From the NCBI GenBank assembly GCA_026168455.1, contig CM047426.1:80193986-80257985 (forward strand): 64,000 bases of DNA, written 5' to 3'. The translations under genes and the position numbers were made by a program. Each line of letters opens with the position of its first letter. The stretch's first letter is position 1. The DNA comes from Theocolax elegans. Taxonomy: Eukaryota; Arthropoda; Insecta; Hymenoptera; Cerocephalidae. This document shows positions 1-12,285 of this stretch, one piece after another. The notes below the pieces were generated by a model. The model did not search any database, was not told the DNA's origin, and saw nothing but the letters and a program-made list of their open reading frames with translations.

Positions 1-1460
1 CGACGACGCTCTCGATATCTCGCGCTCGGCTTTTTTCTGCCCCGGCGCTTTCCACTTCTCTGCTTTTCCTCTGGTCGCTCCCGTTTTTGCGCCCACCTTT
101 TCTTATGCCTTCGAGAGGTTTCCTTGGTACCGCGGGCTTGTCATTTTCAACGGACCTTGGGCTACGGTTATTATTTATTGATAAAGGTCTTCGACTGGTA
201 TTTTATTTCTGTTCTTTTAACCCTTTTTCCTTATTTCCAATTTCTTACTATTAATTTAATCATATTATTTACCGCTGTAGCTAGTGGTTTCAACGTACAC
301 GTTCCTGATATCGGCCTCCAATTTTTAACTGCGTTGTGACAATAAAACATTGATTGTTCATTAGTTTTCTCTACAATGTGTAAATGTCTTTAATAATCCA
401 TAATACATAATCAACAATAAATACATATATTGCATTAAATACAATTAAACTGTTATAACTGATTACACATTATGAACTATTTACTCATTGTATCTAAGAA
501 CTTAAAACAAAATTGTTGCAGTGATAGAAAAAAAGAATATCTCGATTCTGGGTAGTTCGTTATAAGATAAAATCAATTATGATCATACCCATCATATTTG
601 TAGATTAAAGTACGTGGCGTTGTATTGCCCTCGGTTTTTTAGTTCCGTCATCAAAAAAAGGATGCTAGACAAGGCTTATTAAGGAAAACTGACAAAGGCG
701 CGATAAGCATAGCGTGATAGTGGTCAAAGACACCGAGAAGCAGAGACGGTAAAAGACGACATTTTTCCGGCTGCTGTAAAATGTATATCAACTGAGCTTA
801 TTCAGTTGTTGTAAATATCAAAGCAGCCGTAGAAGAGCGTAAGGAAAAAAGAGTTAATAACGAGTCGACTTTAAAGGAAAAGATACTGTTCAGATTTTGC
901 AATCAATTATACATGAATATTTATGTATATATATATGGGTATTCCACGTGAAGTGGTCCAATAAAAATTTTAAAATGCGCCGAATTTTGGGTACACATTG
1001 CAAATGTTTTCAGAATACAGAAAAAAATTTTTAGGTACTGGAATTTATTAGTTCAAAAGTTATTCTAACATCAAAAAGTGAACTTTTTCCAGTTTTTTCA
1101 ACACCAGCTGGGTTCATCGCTATTTAACTCAAAATCTATCAACTTTTACTATAGAACATTATATGTAACATTCGTTGCTAATTATGTCTAGAATTTATCC
1201 ATCTGGGTTAGAATTTCTAATTTCAAGGTAAATGTTAGATAAACTACATGTCAATATTCAACTTGAAAAAAATCTAACTTCGCCACAATTGATTTTTTTA
1301 TCCGAAAGTCCAAAAGAAAGCTTGGAGCAATACCTTTCAAATGATCTGTAGCATTTTTATGGCCTTCAATTCTGTAAAAAGTTATGATAATTAAAGAAAG
1401 ACGAAATTTTTTTAAAAATTTAAATGGGAATACCATGTTAATTTTTGTGAATTTTTTGTC
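1..1460. repeat. Local duplication A, copy 1
   Basis: The sequence from the window start to about 936 recurs at 1664-2596 at an offset of about 1663 bp, and 1101-1460 recurs at about 2597-2954. The copies are nearly identical. They differ by single-base changes and indels, for example one base lost in the run after cgttcct and one base inserted in the taatacat region. Copy 1 also contains 937-1100, which copy 2 lacks. Copy 1 ends inside the spacer of a palindromic element, where the sequence jumps to unrelated GC-rich DNA at 1461. The pattern suggests alternative assemblies of one locus placed in tandem. A real recent duplication is the alternative. Confidence 0.85.
937..1408 (+). mobile_element. 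Foldback element, left terminal inverted arm
   Basis: The arm begins GGGTATTCCACGTGAAGTGG inside an AT-dinucleotide tract. Its reverse complement is at 2951-3419, which ends GGAATACCC next to another AT tract. The arms are about 470 bp and match closely, with a few substitutions and indels. Long inverted arms around a short non-coding spacer are typical of foldback or MITE-like DNA transposons. There is no transposase ORF, so the element is non-autonomous. A TA target duplication is possible but cannot be told from the flanking AT microsatellite. The superfamily is not assigned. Confidence 0.75.
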
Positions 1461-1663
1461 CGATCGGCGCACGGGCATATTAACGAATATACCGGCTCAT
1501 AAATCATATGGGCGCAGTGCGCACGAACCAATCGCCCTGCGAGCGCTCCGGAGGCGAGAGGGACGCGTCGAACGAGCATCCACGCCCCGGAAATTACGTG
1601 TCCGACTCTAAACTCCGATGATTGATGAGCTCGGCACGAGAGCCGCTCGCGGAACGACGACGA
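1461..1663. other. GC-rich stretch between duplicated blocks
   Basis: This CpG-rich sequence has no partner elsewhere in the window and leads directly into duplicate block 1664-2596. Since the window starts inside the first copy, this is probably the natural left flank of the duplicated locus. Short open frames on both strands are what GC-rich DNA produces by chance. A run of about five CGA/ACG triplets ends the stretch near 1655-1670. No gene is recognised. Confidence 0.5.
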
Positions 1664-2954
1664 CGACGACGCTCTCGATATCTCGCGCTCGGCTTTTTTC
1701 TGCCCCGGCGCTTTCCACTTCTCTGCTTTTCCTCTGGTCGCTCCCGTTTTTGCGCCCACCTTTTCTTATGCCTTCGAGAGGTTTCCTTGGTACCGCGGGC
1801 TTGTCATTTTCAACGGACCTTGGGCTACGGTTATTATTTATTGATAAAGGTCTTCGACTGGTATTTTATTTCTGTTCTTTTAACCCTTTTTCCTTATTTC
1901 CAATTTCTTACTATTAATTTAATCATATTATTTACCGCTGTAGCTAGTGGTTTCAACGTACACGTTCCTATATCGGCCTCAATTTTTAACTGCGTTGTGA
2001 CAATAAAACATTGATTGTTCATTAGTTTTCTCTACAATGTGTAAATGTCTTTAATAATCCATAATACACTAATCAACAATAAATACATATATTGCATTAA
2101 ATACAATTAAACTGTTATAACTGATTACACATTATGAACTATTTACTCATTGTATCTAAGAACTTAAAACAAAATTGTTGCAGTGATAGAAAAAAAGAAT
2201 ATCTCGATTCTGGGTAGTTCGTTATAAGATAAAATCAATATGATCATACCCATCATATTTGTAGATTAAAGTACGTGGCGTTGTATTGCCCTCGGTTTTT
2301 TAGTTCCGTCATCAAAAAAAGGATGCTAGACAAGGCTTATTAAGGAAAACTGACAAAGGCGCGATAAGCATAGCGTGATAGTGGTCAAAGACACCGAGAA
2401 GCAGAGACGGTAAAAGACGACATTTTTCCGGCTGCTGTAAAATGTATATCAACTGAGCTTATTCAGTTGTTGTAAATACCAAAGCAGCCGTAGAAGAACG
2501 TAACGAAAAAAGAGTTAATACGAGTCGACTTTAAAGGAAAAGATACAGTTCAGATTTCGCAATCAATTATACATGAATATTTATGTATATATATAACACC
2601 AGCTGGGTTCATCGCTATTTAACTCAAATCTATCAACTTTTACTATAGAACATTATATGTAACATTCGTTGCTAATTATGTCTAGAATTTATCCATCTGG
2701 GTTAGAATTTCTAATTTCAAGGTAAATGTTAGATAAACTACATGTCAATATTCAACTTGAAAAAAATCTAACTTCGCCACAATTGATTTTTTTATCCGAA
2801 AGTCCAAAAGAAAGCTTGGAGCAATACCTTTCAAATGATCTGTAGCATTTTTATGGCCTTCAATTCTGTAAAAAGTTATGATAATTAAAGAAAGACGAAA
2901 TTTTTTTAAAATTTAAATGGGAAATACCATGTTAATTTTTGTGAATTTTTTGTC
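1664..2954. repeat. Local duplication A, copy 2
   Basis: This is the second copy of 1-1460. It lacks the counterpart of about 937-1100, the outer 165 bp of the foldback element's left arm, and joins an AT run directly to the internal part of the arm near 2596. It then runs through the spacer into the right arm at 2951, giving a near-perfect palindrome of about 300 bp per arm centred close to 2925. The natural locus probably combines this copy with the outer arm kept in copy 1. Confidence 0.85.
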
Positions 2955-3419
2955 TTTCTTTAAATTATCATATCTTTTTGCAGAATTGAAGGCCATAAAA
3001 ATGCTACAGACCATTTAAAAGGTATTGCTCCAAGCTTTCTTTTGGATTTTTGGATAAAAAAATCAATTGTGGCGAAGTTAGATTTTTTTCAAGTTGAATA
3101 TTGACATGTAGTTTATCTAACATTTACCTTGAAATTAGAAATTCTAACCCAGATGGATAAATTCTAGACATAATTAGCAACGAATGTTACATATAATGTT
3201 CTATAGTAAAAGTTGATAGATTTTGAGTTAAATAGCGATGAACCCAGCTGGTGTTGAAAAAACTGGAAAAAGTTCACTTTTTGAGGTTAGAATAACTTTT
3301 GAACTAATAAATTCCAGTACCTAAAAATTTTTTTCTGTATTCTGAAAAACATTTGCAATGTGTACCCAAAATTTGGGGCATTTTAAAATTTTGATCGGAC
3401 CACTTCACGTGGAATACCC
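2597..3419. mobile_element. Foldback element, inner left arm plus complete right arm
   Basis: Positions 2597-2905 are the inner left arm, about 2906-2950 is a short AT-rich spacer, and 2951-3419 is the right arm. The right arm is the reverse complement of 937-1408 and ends in GGAATACCC. The intact element would be about 1 kb with no coding capacity. A transcript through it would fold into a long hairpin, so it is a possible source of double-stranded RNA (inference). The copy seems to have lost its outer left end in assembly. Confidence 0.75.
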
Positions 3420-3863
3420 CATATATATATATATATTTTTTTTCATGAATATTCTGTTGACCAAAATTGCCTTAAATCCTTTTTGTAATAAATATTTTAA
3501 TATTGATTTTTAATACATATACTACAATAATTTATTACTAAAAAATAAAAGGGGGTCTCGGGCTAGCTAATCATAAATTTATTATCGAATAATAAATGAT
3601 CTTTATTCTCTATGTATACGCCCAATATATAAATCCATACATACTCATCGAATGACTCATCGAATTTAGGATATGTTGAGTACGTCGTACTATTAAAACG
3701 TTGTATTAGGTATTGTCACGGTTTGGTATTAATGAGCTGTCCGGCAGGTAGTTGTCTTTGGAGTCCGGCGTGAATCATAGTTGAAAGGCGACAACTTTAT
3801 ATTTTTTCAGATTTAAGACTAGTTGAATCGAGTTAAAAAGATTTTCTATAAAAAAAGGAACAT
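3420..3863. other. AT-rich spacer
   Basis: An AT dinucleotide tract at 3421-3438 borders the foldback element. The rest is AT-rich DNA with no supported gene. The minus-strand open frame at 3775-3969 crosses into the 226-bp repeat and looks like chance. Confidence 0.5.
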
Positions 3864-4315
3864 AAGGTTTCGTTATGGTGCTTGATATATTAATATGCAA
3901 AATATTTTTTGATATTAATTGCGTTACTAATTGCTCTGTACCAATAATTTTCAAAGCAATCAATTTCATTGACTACTGCACAATCCAGATTATATCATAG
4001 CGAAGGGTAATGTTCAAAGTCGTTATGGTAAAGTTTTAATTCAAGTTACTAATTTATGTAATAACAGTAATATTGTTACTTGGTAATTTAAGGTTTCGTT
4101 ATGGTGCTTGATATATTAATATGCAAAATATTTTTTGATACTAATTGCGTTACTAATTGCTCTGTACCAATAATTTTCAAAGCAATCAATTTCATTGACT
4201 ACTGCACAATCCAGATTATATCATAGCGAAGGGTAATGTTCAAAGTCGTTATGGTAAAGTTTTAATTCAAGTTACTAATTTATGTAATAACAGTAATATT
4301 GTTACTTGGTAATTG
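3864..4315. repeat. Tandem duplication B, two copies of about 226 bp
   Basis: Unit 1 (3864-4089) is repeated directly at 4090-4315. I see essentially one difference, a T/C in the tract after ttttttgata. The units abut with no spacer. Such near-identity means a very recent tandem duplication or a doubled read overlap in assembly. No coding potential is visible. Confidence 0.9.
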
Positions 4316-5060
4316 ACTCGGATAGTAACATAACGTATTCAAAGACAATTAATCTAACAGTTATATAAGTCATTCGGAGTATGATCTTTCAATTTATTCA
4401 ACTACAGAAGAATGAAATATTTGAATACTTAGTATGTGTATATATATACATATATATATATATTTATAAAATACAAATGAAAAATATAGGGATGGTACAC
4501 TGACAAGTTAATAAAATAACATGTAAATTTATAAAAAAAATGAGTCCACTGACGGGTATATAAAATTTAATAAAATATAAAAAAATTTAAAGTAAAAAAT
4601 ATAAAAAATATAAGATTTACAAAACTTGATCTTCTTAAGTGTTGGAAACCCTTAAAAATAAAGTGATATAGTTCGTCCCTTAAACGTAAAAATCATAGAA
4701 TATCATGAAAATAAATATACTTGGCAGTGCTTTACGTTAAAAAACAGATATGAGCAATAAAATTTCGAGGGAAAATTTCATATACTTTTTAAACTTTATG
4801 TACATTTATGATTTACTTGTAAAATAAGGCCCAATCAATTGAACCCCACAAGGTCTTTTTCATATTTCAAGATATGGAATCACTACACAAAGTTTGACTA
4901 AAATCCAGGACCCGCATCTCCTTGTTAGTATAACTATATTTAACATATTCGAAAAAACTAAAGCTAAATAAATCCCAAGATTGGAAGTAAGAAATCTCGT
5001 TCAAGATTTACATTTTTAATACGGATATTGATATTAAAAAAGGGAGCATCTTTTCATATT
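4316..5060. other. AT-rich spacer with a TA microsatellite
   Basis: A TA/CATA microsatellite lies at about 4437-4463. The block near 4790-4925, containing aaggcccaatcaattgaacc, has the texture of an old dispersed repeat, but its ends cannot be defined. No gene is supported. Confidence 0.4.
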
Positions 5061-5410
5061 TACTTGAATGTTTATTCACATAGATGCAGGCAATGTCCTC
5101 TCATCGGGTTTTTCCGAACGACTGCTTCCCGGTACATCGCTAACGCTCCGTCGAGTTATCTTCTGTATATATACAAAGACGGATAAGCTGGGCCGAGAGA
5201 AAATATGGTGTGTCGTCGTCCAAGCGCCGAAATCCTCTTCTTTTGCGGACCTCCGTTAATACATATCGGACGAAGATCTTGCGAGGAGAGATCAACCGCC
5301 GCATAGTTGCATTATAAATTCTATTTGCGTGCCGAGTCTCGAGTCGCGCGTGCGTCGAAACGTAAGTAATAGTTTCGCTAGAATTACCAGGCACCTTTTC
5401 TTTTCTACCT
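5061..5410. other. GC-rich island, no assignable gene
   Basis: A compositional island in AT-rich DNA with open frames of 63 codons (plus) and 84 codons (minus), both probably by-products of composition. A TATAAATT lies at about 5313 and a good plus-strand splice-donor match, AAAC followed by GTAAGTAA, at about 5361. A non-coding 5' exon or an enhancer is possible. Neither can be chosen from sequence alone. Confidence 0.3.
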
Positions 5411-6865
5411 CAATAGGATAAGAATGTACTTCGACCGACGGTCACGCGCATTTAAATAATAATAGGAAAGAATAGATTTTTTTCTTGTTAAGACTCTTTT
5501 TACATTTAAATACCTTTATTTCCTTGCCAAATAATTTTGTAATTTATTTTATAATTTTTAGTTGCTAATAAATGTGCAAATTATTAAATAATATGCAGTC
5601 TGCGTTTCATCGTAAATGATATTAATGTAAATAAAATATTTTATATTGATATTGTTAAAAAGCTTCAATTTTAAATTGTGCTGCTAAGCTAATATTAATT
5701 TTTAAATGTTTATAATTTGTATATTAATGTATGTGATTACCGTTTTAAAAAGTAGTTTAATATTTATTTGATGAAATCAACGTACACTATGTAAGGTTGA
5801 AAGTACAGGATCTTATGTATTTATCGTGAAAACATTTAATTTATATTTACTATATCGATACACGATAGATTATCGATAACCAGGTCATACACTGCTTAAT
5901 AAACATTGAAGATTAGTTTCAAATCAACATCAGTAAGGAAAACAAAAACCATGATAGGGAAATAATAATTTTCAAAATCTTTAATATATCCGTTTACTTT
6001 ATCCAACGTAATTAAAAATATATATTAATCAAGTACAATAAGTAATATTTTAACAATTTAGAAAGCAGTAAATTTAATCAATATTCAATTATAATTTTAT
6101 GATTAAAGATTAAACTTGAATAATTTATAATGGAATTAGTAATGCAGTAACTTAACCGTTATCAAACAGAAAGATAAGATCGTTTATATTAATTATTTTT
6201 ATACTTTTTATTATTCTACTTATTGTTTATTTATATGAAATACCTGAGTTCTATAATAATTAAATTTTGCTTTTCATACATTTACATAGTAAAATTTACA
6301 TAGTTATTTGATTAATTAATTACTATGAATTATATAAGTTTCACAATGATTAATTGAAACAATATTTAATAATTGATTAAAACATGAATTATTGAAGTAA
6401 ATAAATGTTTAAATTTTATATTGTAAGATGATACAATTTATATTTAAATTATAATTTATTAATTAAATTGTTATATTCGTACTAACGTACTATATTAAAT
6501 TGACAATGAGTGGACTAGACCTTTGGGAAACGAATTTGCTTGCAACTGCGAAATGTGATTCTTTTGCTCAAATAGAAAAATTCGTTATTGCTGTGTTCAT
6601 ATGATCTTGTCGAAAAATATAGGAAAATAAAGAGCCTAGTGAAAACAGAAATAAATCGAATACTAAAGAACTTTCAATCTTCAATCAAAAGTGGAAAGAT
6701 ATTTAAAATAAGGGTTTTAATACTAATTTTATTTCACTGAAATATTGCTCGAATGGTTTAAACGTTATTATTGATTAAATAAATATCAAAATTAATATAA
6801 AAAACCATTAAAAACATTTCATTGAAGTAAATTTGAAACTATTCTTTAGGTTATATGTGTGAGTT
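5411..6865. other. AT-rich spacer
   Basis: Very AT-rich DNA with homopolymer runs and frequent stops in all frames. I see no gene, RNA or defined repeat. Confidence 0.5.
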
Positions 6866-7270
6866 CTCGAAAATTCAAGTTATTCGTCCGGAAACTCAAC
6901 CGACCTTCTCCCGTCAAGTAACAAGTCGAGTCGAGTAATTGAGATAAATCGAACTATTTTAATAATCGAATGACTTGAGTGGCCCCAGCTGCTCGAATTA
7001 CTCATAAGAATCAATCTACTCGAAAATACCGAGTTATTCGAATCATCCGAGTTGTTCGGATGGATAATCAAATTGATCAAATCGCTCGATTAATTAGAAA
7101 ATACGCAGTATTTGTAAATTGTCATACTAACATTTCACTCCTACAATGAATCAAAACATATGTATTTATGTTGTGAATGGTTTATACGACTCGAGTAGCT
7201 TGTCTTTTCGAGTAACTTGGTCAATTTTACAAACTATGAAAACTTGAGTACTCGACTTGAGCTCGGTAGA
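6866..7270. repeat. Degenerate short-period repeat on a TCGAGT theme
   Basis: Motifs such as tcgagt, ctcgaat, actcga and cgagttattcg recur irregularly every 8-15 bases over 6866-7095 and again at 7185-7270, in both orientations. The core CTCGAG/TTCGAG is itself palindromic. The block looks like a decayed low-complexity satellite. The 66-codon minus-strand open frame over it only reflects the repeat. Confidence 0.5.
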
Positions 7271-8995
7271 AAAATTCAACTGTCTGGGATTGTGTTTTTT
7301 GCGTTTTCGTATTCTCACATTCTTACATTTTGCAATAGAAGATAACTTTTAAACACCGTTTAAGATATTTCAACAAATCGAAGCTGAAATAATTTCTCTT
7401 AATTTCAGCTTTCATTTAAATTTCAGATAATGTTTAGATATAATTCAAGTTATTTTAATTGATGATAGTCCTTTTCCCCCTAAATTTGTTCGTAAACTTT
7501 GAATATCTGTATCTCTTGGAGCCACAGGACAAAACCTTGAGATACATTTTTATTTTGGCTAAATAAATCATATTCCATAGTTTCAAACAAATATGTTTCT
7601 CATCTAAGGTCAAGTTGTTTTCCTGTGAGTATGCATATTATATTTTTGTTATTTATTATCATTACCATTTACTTACTATTATGTTTATTCGATCTATAAA
7701 CAAAACTAAATTGAAATTAATTTTTAGAATTAATTTTATAGGGTGACTATTTTACTACGAGGGGTGTATTATGTATGAATCCAATTATAGAACACTAACT
7801 ATATAAATTCATGAATGCGTAATTCCTCGCGTATCCACTTAAAATAGTTCTAATGTTTTTTTAAATAATCTGTAATGTTTTTAGCTGTGTTGGAACAATT
7901 TGTGGTTAATTTGTTAATGATAATATTTGTTATTAACGAATTCTCCGTAACCGAAAGTTTCACTTAATTATAACCACAATATTTTAATTTACTTTATATA
8001 AATAGTATTTGCAAAATAATATTTGAGCTCAAAGTAATTTTTGTTTAATTACAAACTTTGTGTATCGTTTTTATTTAAATGGATTAAAATTATGATATAT
8101 TGGTTGTGCAACGAACAGTCTATTTCATCATTCGATTTCACACTCCAATCGTTGCTACTAATAAGTGTTGCATATTTTTTTAATTTACAAAATTTACTTT
8201 TTTTTAATATAATTTAAACTATTGAAATAAACGTGCAGAGCCAGATTGCCCCTTTAATAAACTTTGCGTATAAAATGTTTCTTTATTTTTCATTGATTAT
8301 ATGTTTAAAAATAATATTTTTAATATAAATATATGCAGTAAATTGTGTGAGTATAAAGACACTAAATGTTGGAATTATTATATTATTTTATAAATTATAT
8401 AAAGATTTAAGGATCTTAATATTAACGAGTGAAACAATTAATTTTACCGTGTCTAATTATGTGTTGAAGTGCTTTTTAAGAGTGAAAAGTCAGTGCAAAT
8501 AAGTGAAAACCGAGCACTTTGAGTTAAGTGGCTCGATCCTTATTTGCTGAGAGTAACTTTTCATTATTTGGATTTAGGGAAGATTATTTATTTAAATTAT
8601 ATTACACTAAATATCTCAATTTATATATACACTGTTATTAAATTGAATCATGTTAATATTTTCTTTAATAATTAAAATTGTTTGATTTCGAAGAATGTTG
8701 TCGGCATGAAAACTATGTAAAGACCGAAGCGTCGTAAATATAAATTAATATATATATATACTATATTGTAAATTGCACTGACGAGCATCAGATTTTCAAA
8801 CTAATTAATCACAAATTGCTTAAAGCTATGTATAGAATGATGCCATAACAGCTTGAACAAAAATAACGATATATTAGAATATCTGTAAAAATGAAAAGTT
8901 GCATATGTAAAGATAGAATAAGTAAATGTGGATAAGATATAAAATAAGATGAATAATCCCTTTATGCCGAGAATCGAGTAAATAATGAACGCATC
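7271..8995. other. AT-rich spacer with a probable transposon relic
   Basis: About 7310-7640 holds phrases such as gataacttttaaacaccg and ggagccacaggacaaaacc, which resemble dispersed non-autonomous transposon sequence. I could not find matching ends. The rest, including a TA run near 8745-8762, is plain AT-rich DNA. Confidence 0.3.
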
Positions 8996-9480
8996 TCGCG
9001 TAACCTCATTTGACACCTTTGGAAGTAACGTCCATTTTCCTGGGTGCTCGAGGCTCGCGTCACGTATTTCTACTCTTTTGAAGTGCGCGAAATTCGATTG
9101 CCAGGTTCTCGCGTAAAAAACAGTTGCGCGCATGTCGGTCACGCATCACGCGGTGGGTAAAAAAGAATTTCCTCCGGAAACAGACAGTTGGGGAATAATT
9201 TATGCGGATCTTTACTGTGGCGGGTGGGGTGGCGCGGAGGAGGGAACCGAGACCAGTGGTGAAATCCGGTTTTACGGCTGCTGAATTATTAAGAGCCGGA
9301 GCGCGCTAGGACATGAATCGGCCGAATCACTATCGGGGAGAAAATACGGCGACGGGTGGGGGAGGAAATTACCTGGCATTGAAGGCGAAATAATTCAGCC
9401 GAACGATGAGAGTACGGACAAGGAGGCCGGACCTGGGAGTAATGAGAGTTCGAGCATTGAGAAACTAATGCTGGACGGTT
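8996..9480. other. GC-rich island
   Basis: A CpG-rich island with G-rich runs near 9220-9250 and 9350-9365. No open frame with matching splice signals was found. It may be regulatory. Nothing specific is recognised. Confidence 0.35.
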
Positions 9481-10000
9481 AATTTACTTTCGATATGTCC
9501 TACGATTTATCACCGGTTCAAATTTTACCGATTCCGAATTGTTTTTCGGCTATAAATTTCTCCTTTCTATGAAATGTTGCGCGGAAATCGATGTACCTTT
9601 GATAGGAAATTTGTAACGAGCATTACTCTTCTGTCTGACAATGTTACCGTTCAAAATTAGGATTAATTTTAATCGAACAGTATTACGCTCAAAACGAGTG
9701 TGAACGGAGTTTACTTTTTAAATATTTATTTACGCATAAATTATATTTTGATAAAAAATGATTTTTTAATAAAATATAATAATTCACTAAATGTACATTT
9801 TTTAGAAATATATCTTGGAGAACTAAGATATTTTTTACATTTGATCTCTTAACTTTCTCTTATACATGTTACAATATAAATAGGATTTCGATATCTTTAA
9901 ATACATTATACGAAGCAGAAAATTTCTGCCAGAAATACATTTAAGTTTGTAAAAACTCGACAATAATCGAAGAATTTACAAAGTTAAAAAAGATTCTTCT
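9481..10000. other. AT-rich spacer
   Basis: No gene or defined repeat is visible. Confidence 0.5.
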
Positions 10001-10261
10001 TTAGAAGGGTAGGAAGAAGGAGAAAGAGAAGCGTAGCGCGAAAAGGCAAATCGTTGAACGTACGATGCAACCTGGATAGTATTACATCTTGTAGGTTCTA
10101 TCAGTTATCTAAGAAAAAAGCGTACATCGACGCGCAAACGATACGCTCCTAGGAGAAAATCGGAGACGACGCCGAGGGCCGGCGGTGGTTTCTCGAGGCC
10201 GTTCCCGATTCCTCCGGCCTGAAAGTTTTACGACGGAAGTTAGGGCCGCCCCTCTCGCAAC

Positions 10262-10341
10262 TTACCTCGTAAATCCGATATTCAAAACAGCCGGCGAACA
10301 ATGCGGCTCTCTTTCGCGGGCTCCGTTTCCAGGTCTGCATT
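10262..10341 (-). other. Exon-like segment in a GC-rich island, reading frame unresolved
   Basis: On the minus strand the sequence ...TTTACGAG is followed by GTAAGTTGCG, a very good splice-donor match, inside a GC-rich island (about 10000-10540). Three frames are open upstream. One gives an ATG-started peptide beginning MQTWKRSPRK and ending CFEYRIYE at the donor, with A at -3 of the ATG. Another gives DLETEPAKESRIVRRLF followed by a stop. They cannot all be real, and no family is recognised. A 123-codon frame spans the island, but its length is expected at this GC content. The entry covers the ATG-to-donor span only. Confidence 0.25.
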
Positions 10342-10540
10342 GTCGACCGGCGATGCGCTAGTAAATTCGGCAGTAAATGAATCCGCGCGAACGTTTCACG
10401 GGGGCGCCTTTGTCCGTGCGCGCGCCGCTCCAACTCCCACGAGTCCTTCAGGTTTGTTTCTTTAAGGATGCATTGAGAGTAATACAAGAGAGGATTAGAG
10501 TACGCCGATGGAACTGGCAATCGTTTTACAGGCCGAGTTT

Positions 10541-12285
10541 CACCAAGATTTAATGTGTGTTTTAGGGAGATCCTGTATTGCCAAATTTGCGGATTGTTTC
10601 AGGATATTAACTCTTCTTATTTCTTTTCCCGACTACAATCTCTGAGTTTATGAGTAAATATTTACATTCCGGACAATAGAAAAACGTATTGTTATTTTAT
10701 AAGTAGTTCAATATGACCGCAGGTTAATCGATTTAATAACTAATCCAACACAGAAAATCAATAGAGTTTTATTAAAGAACGCATCTTAATGTTAGGGTAA
10801 AATAACTCCTGAGTAAACGATTGTATTGAACTACATTGTAATAATGTATTAATTACATTAATAAACGTTTTACGCTGTGTATAAAATAAAATATAACTGA
10901 TAAATTCAAACTATGTTCGGTGAAAATAAGATAAAGAATTGCAGAAACTGATTGGATGGTAAATGGTTTGCTAAAGTGAACAATAAACGTTTGGATCTTT
11001 ATGACAGCGATAAACCAAATTAATTTTTATAGCGGTATACGACTTTAAACGCGGTACCGCACACATAAAATACGTTATTTATATCAAATAATGATCGGTA
11101 ATGTTTTAAAGATTATTGGCCTGAATTATTAATCGTCTTATCTTTTCGGATTAAACATAGTATCAACGAAATAGTTGTTTAATACAATTTATTTTCTTTA
11201 AATTATAATTAATAAATCATGAAACTGAATTATTTAATCCTTAAATCTCACATTAATTGAGGTATTTAAATTAATTAATAAATGTATATAAATAGATAAG
11301 TAGTACATGTGAAACTATTATATTTTTATAATCTATGTGAAATGTCACCTCCAATTGTAGTCGCGAATTAATTAGTCATAGAGGCGAACACTCGAATACA
11401 AAAACTGAAAATACGAGATGTCATATACTTTCAATTATTATTGAAAACTTAGAGATGTACAAAAGCGCCAATGAGTATAAATTTAGAAAACAATGCACCA
11501 TTAGAGAATAATTGTTACTGATTCATATTTAGTCGAAGCGTTAAACAAAAATATTACCGATATCGGATGTGTGATGCAAAATCTCGGACCGAATGAGATG
11601 CAATATTTTATTTATGTGTCGTCGTATGCAACAGAAATATGTATCACTGTCACACTATCAGCTTTAATTCAACAAAATTTAATTTCGTATTCCTGCATAT
11701 TAAAATTCACTTAATCGCATTCAATCGACTTCATATACATATAATTCGCATTTGTTAACTGTTGTTTGCGTTAGCTCAAATATTCCCTAGAAAATTGAAT
11801 GAATAGGTGTATTAAAGTTACCAAATAATATACTTATAAAATAAGATACTTATAACGTTATCATTAAATTACGAAATAATTATACATTATATAATATAAG
11901 ATAAGTGTCATTTCTTCCCTGTACGGAAAGGTGAAATAATAAAATAAAATACTAAAGATTTGTTCAGAGCTAAGAATGTATATAGTTTTTAGCAATTTTT
12001 TGATAGATAACGCAGTAACAATACATGCATACGAATATAAAATACGATCTATTATTAATGTAATAATGACTATATTATTAGAAAAGAATAACTTATTAAT
12101 TGAAAACATTTAAAATACAAGTAAAGTGAGGAGGCTAAAAACTTCTTTTCATAATATCTTGCAGTTTTAATAGCTCGTTCTATTAACGAATACCCTTTGC
12201 ATAATTTAAGGGAGTGCGGTCTGCTTAAAAAATTTCACCGAAATAGTTAATACTAAGAATCATGATCAAAGCATAAAAAATCCGT
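10541..12285. other. AT-rich spacer
   Basis: Long AT-rich tract. The 81-codon minus-strand frame at 11864-12109 is low in complexity and rich in I, L and Y, and is best read as chance. Nothing else is supported. Confidence 0.5.
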
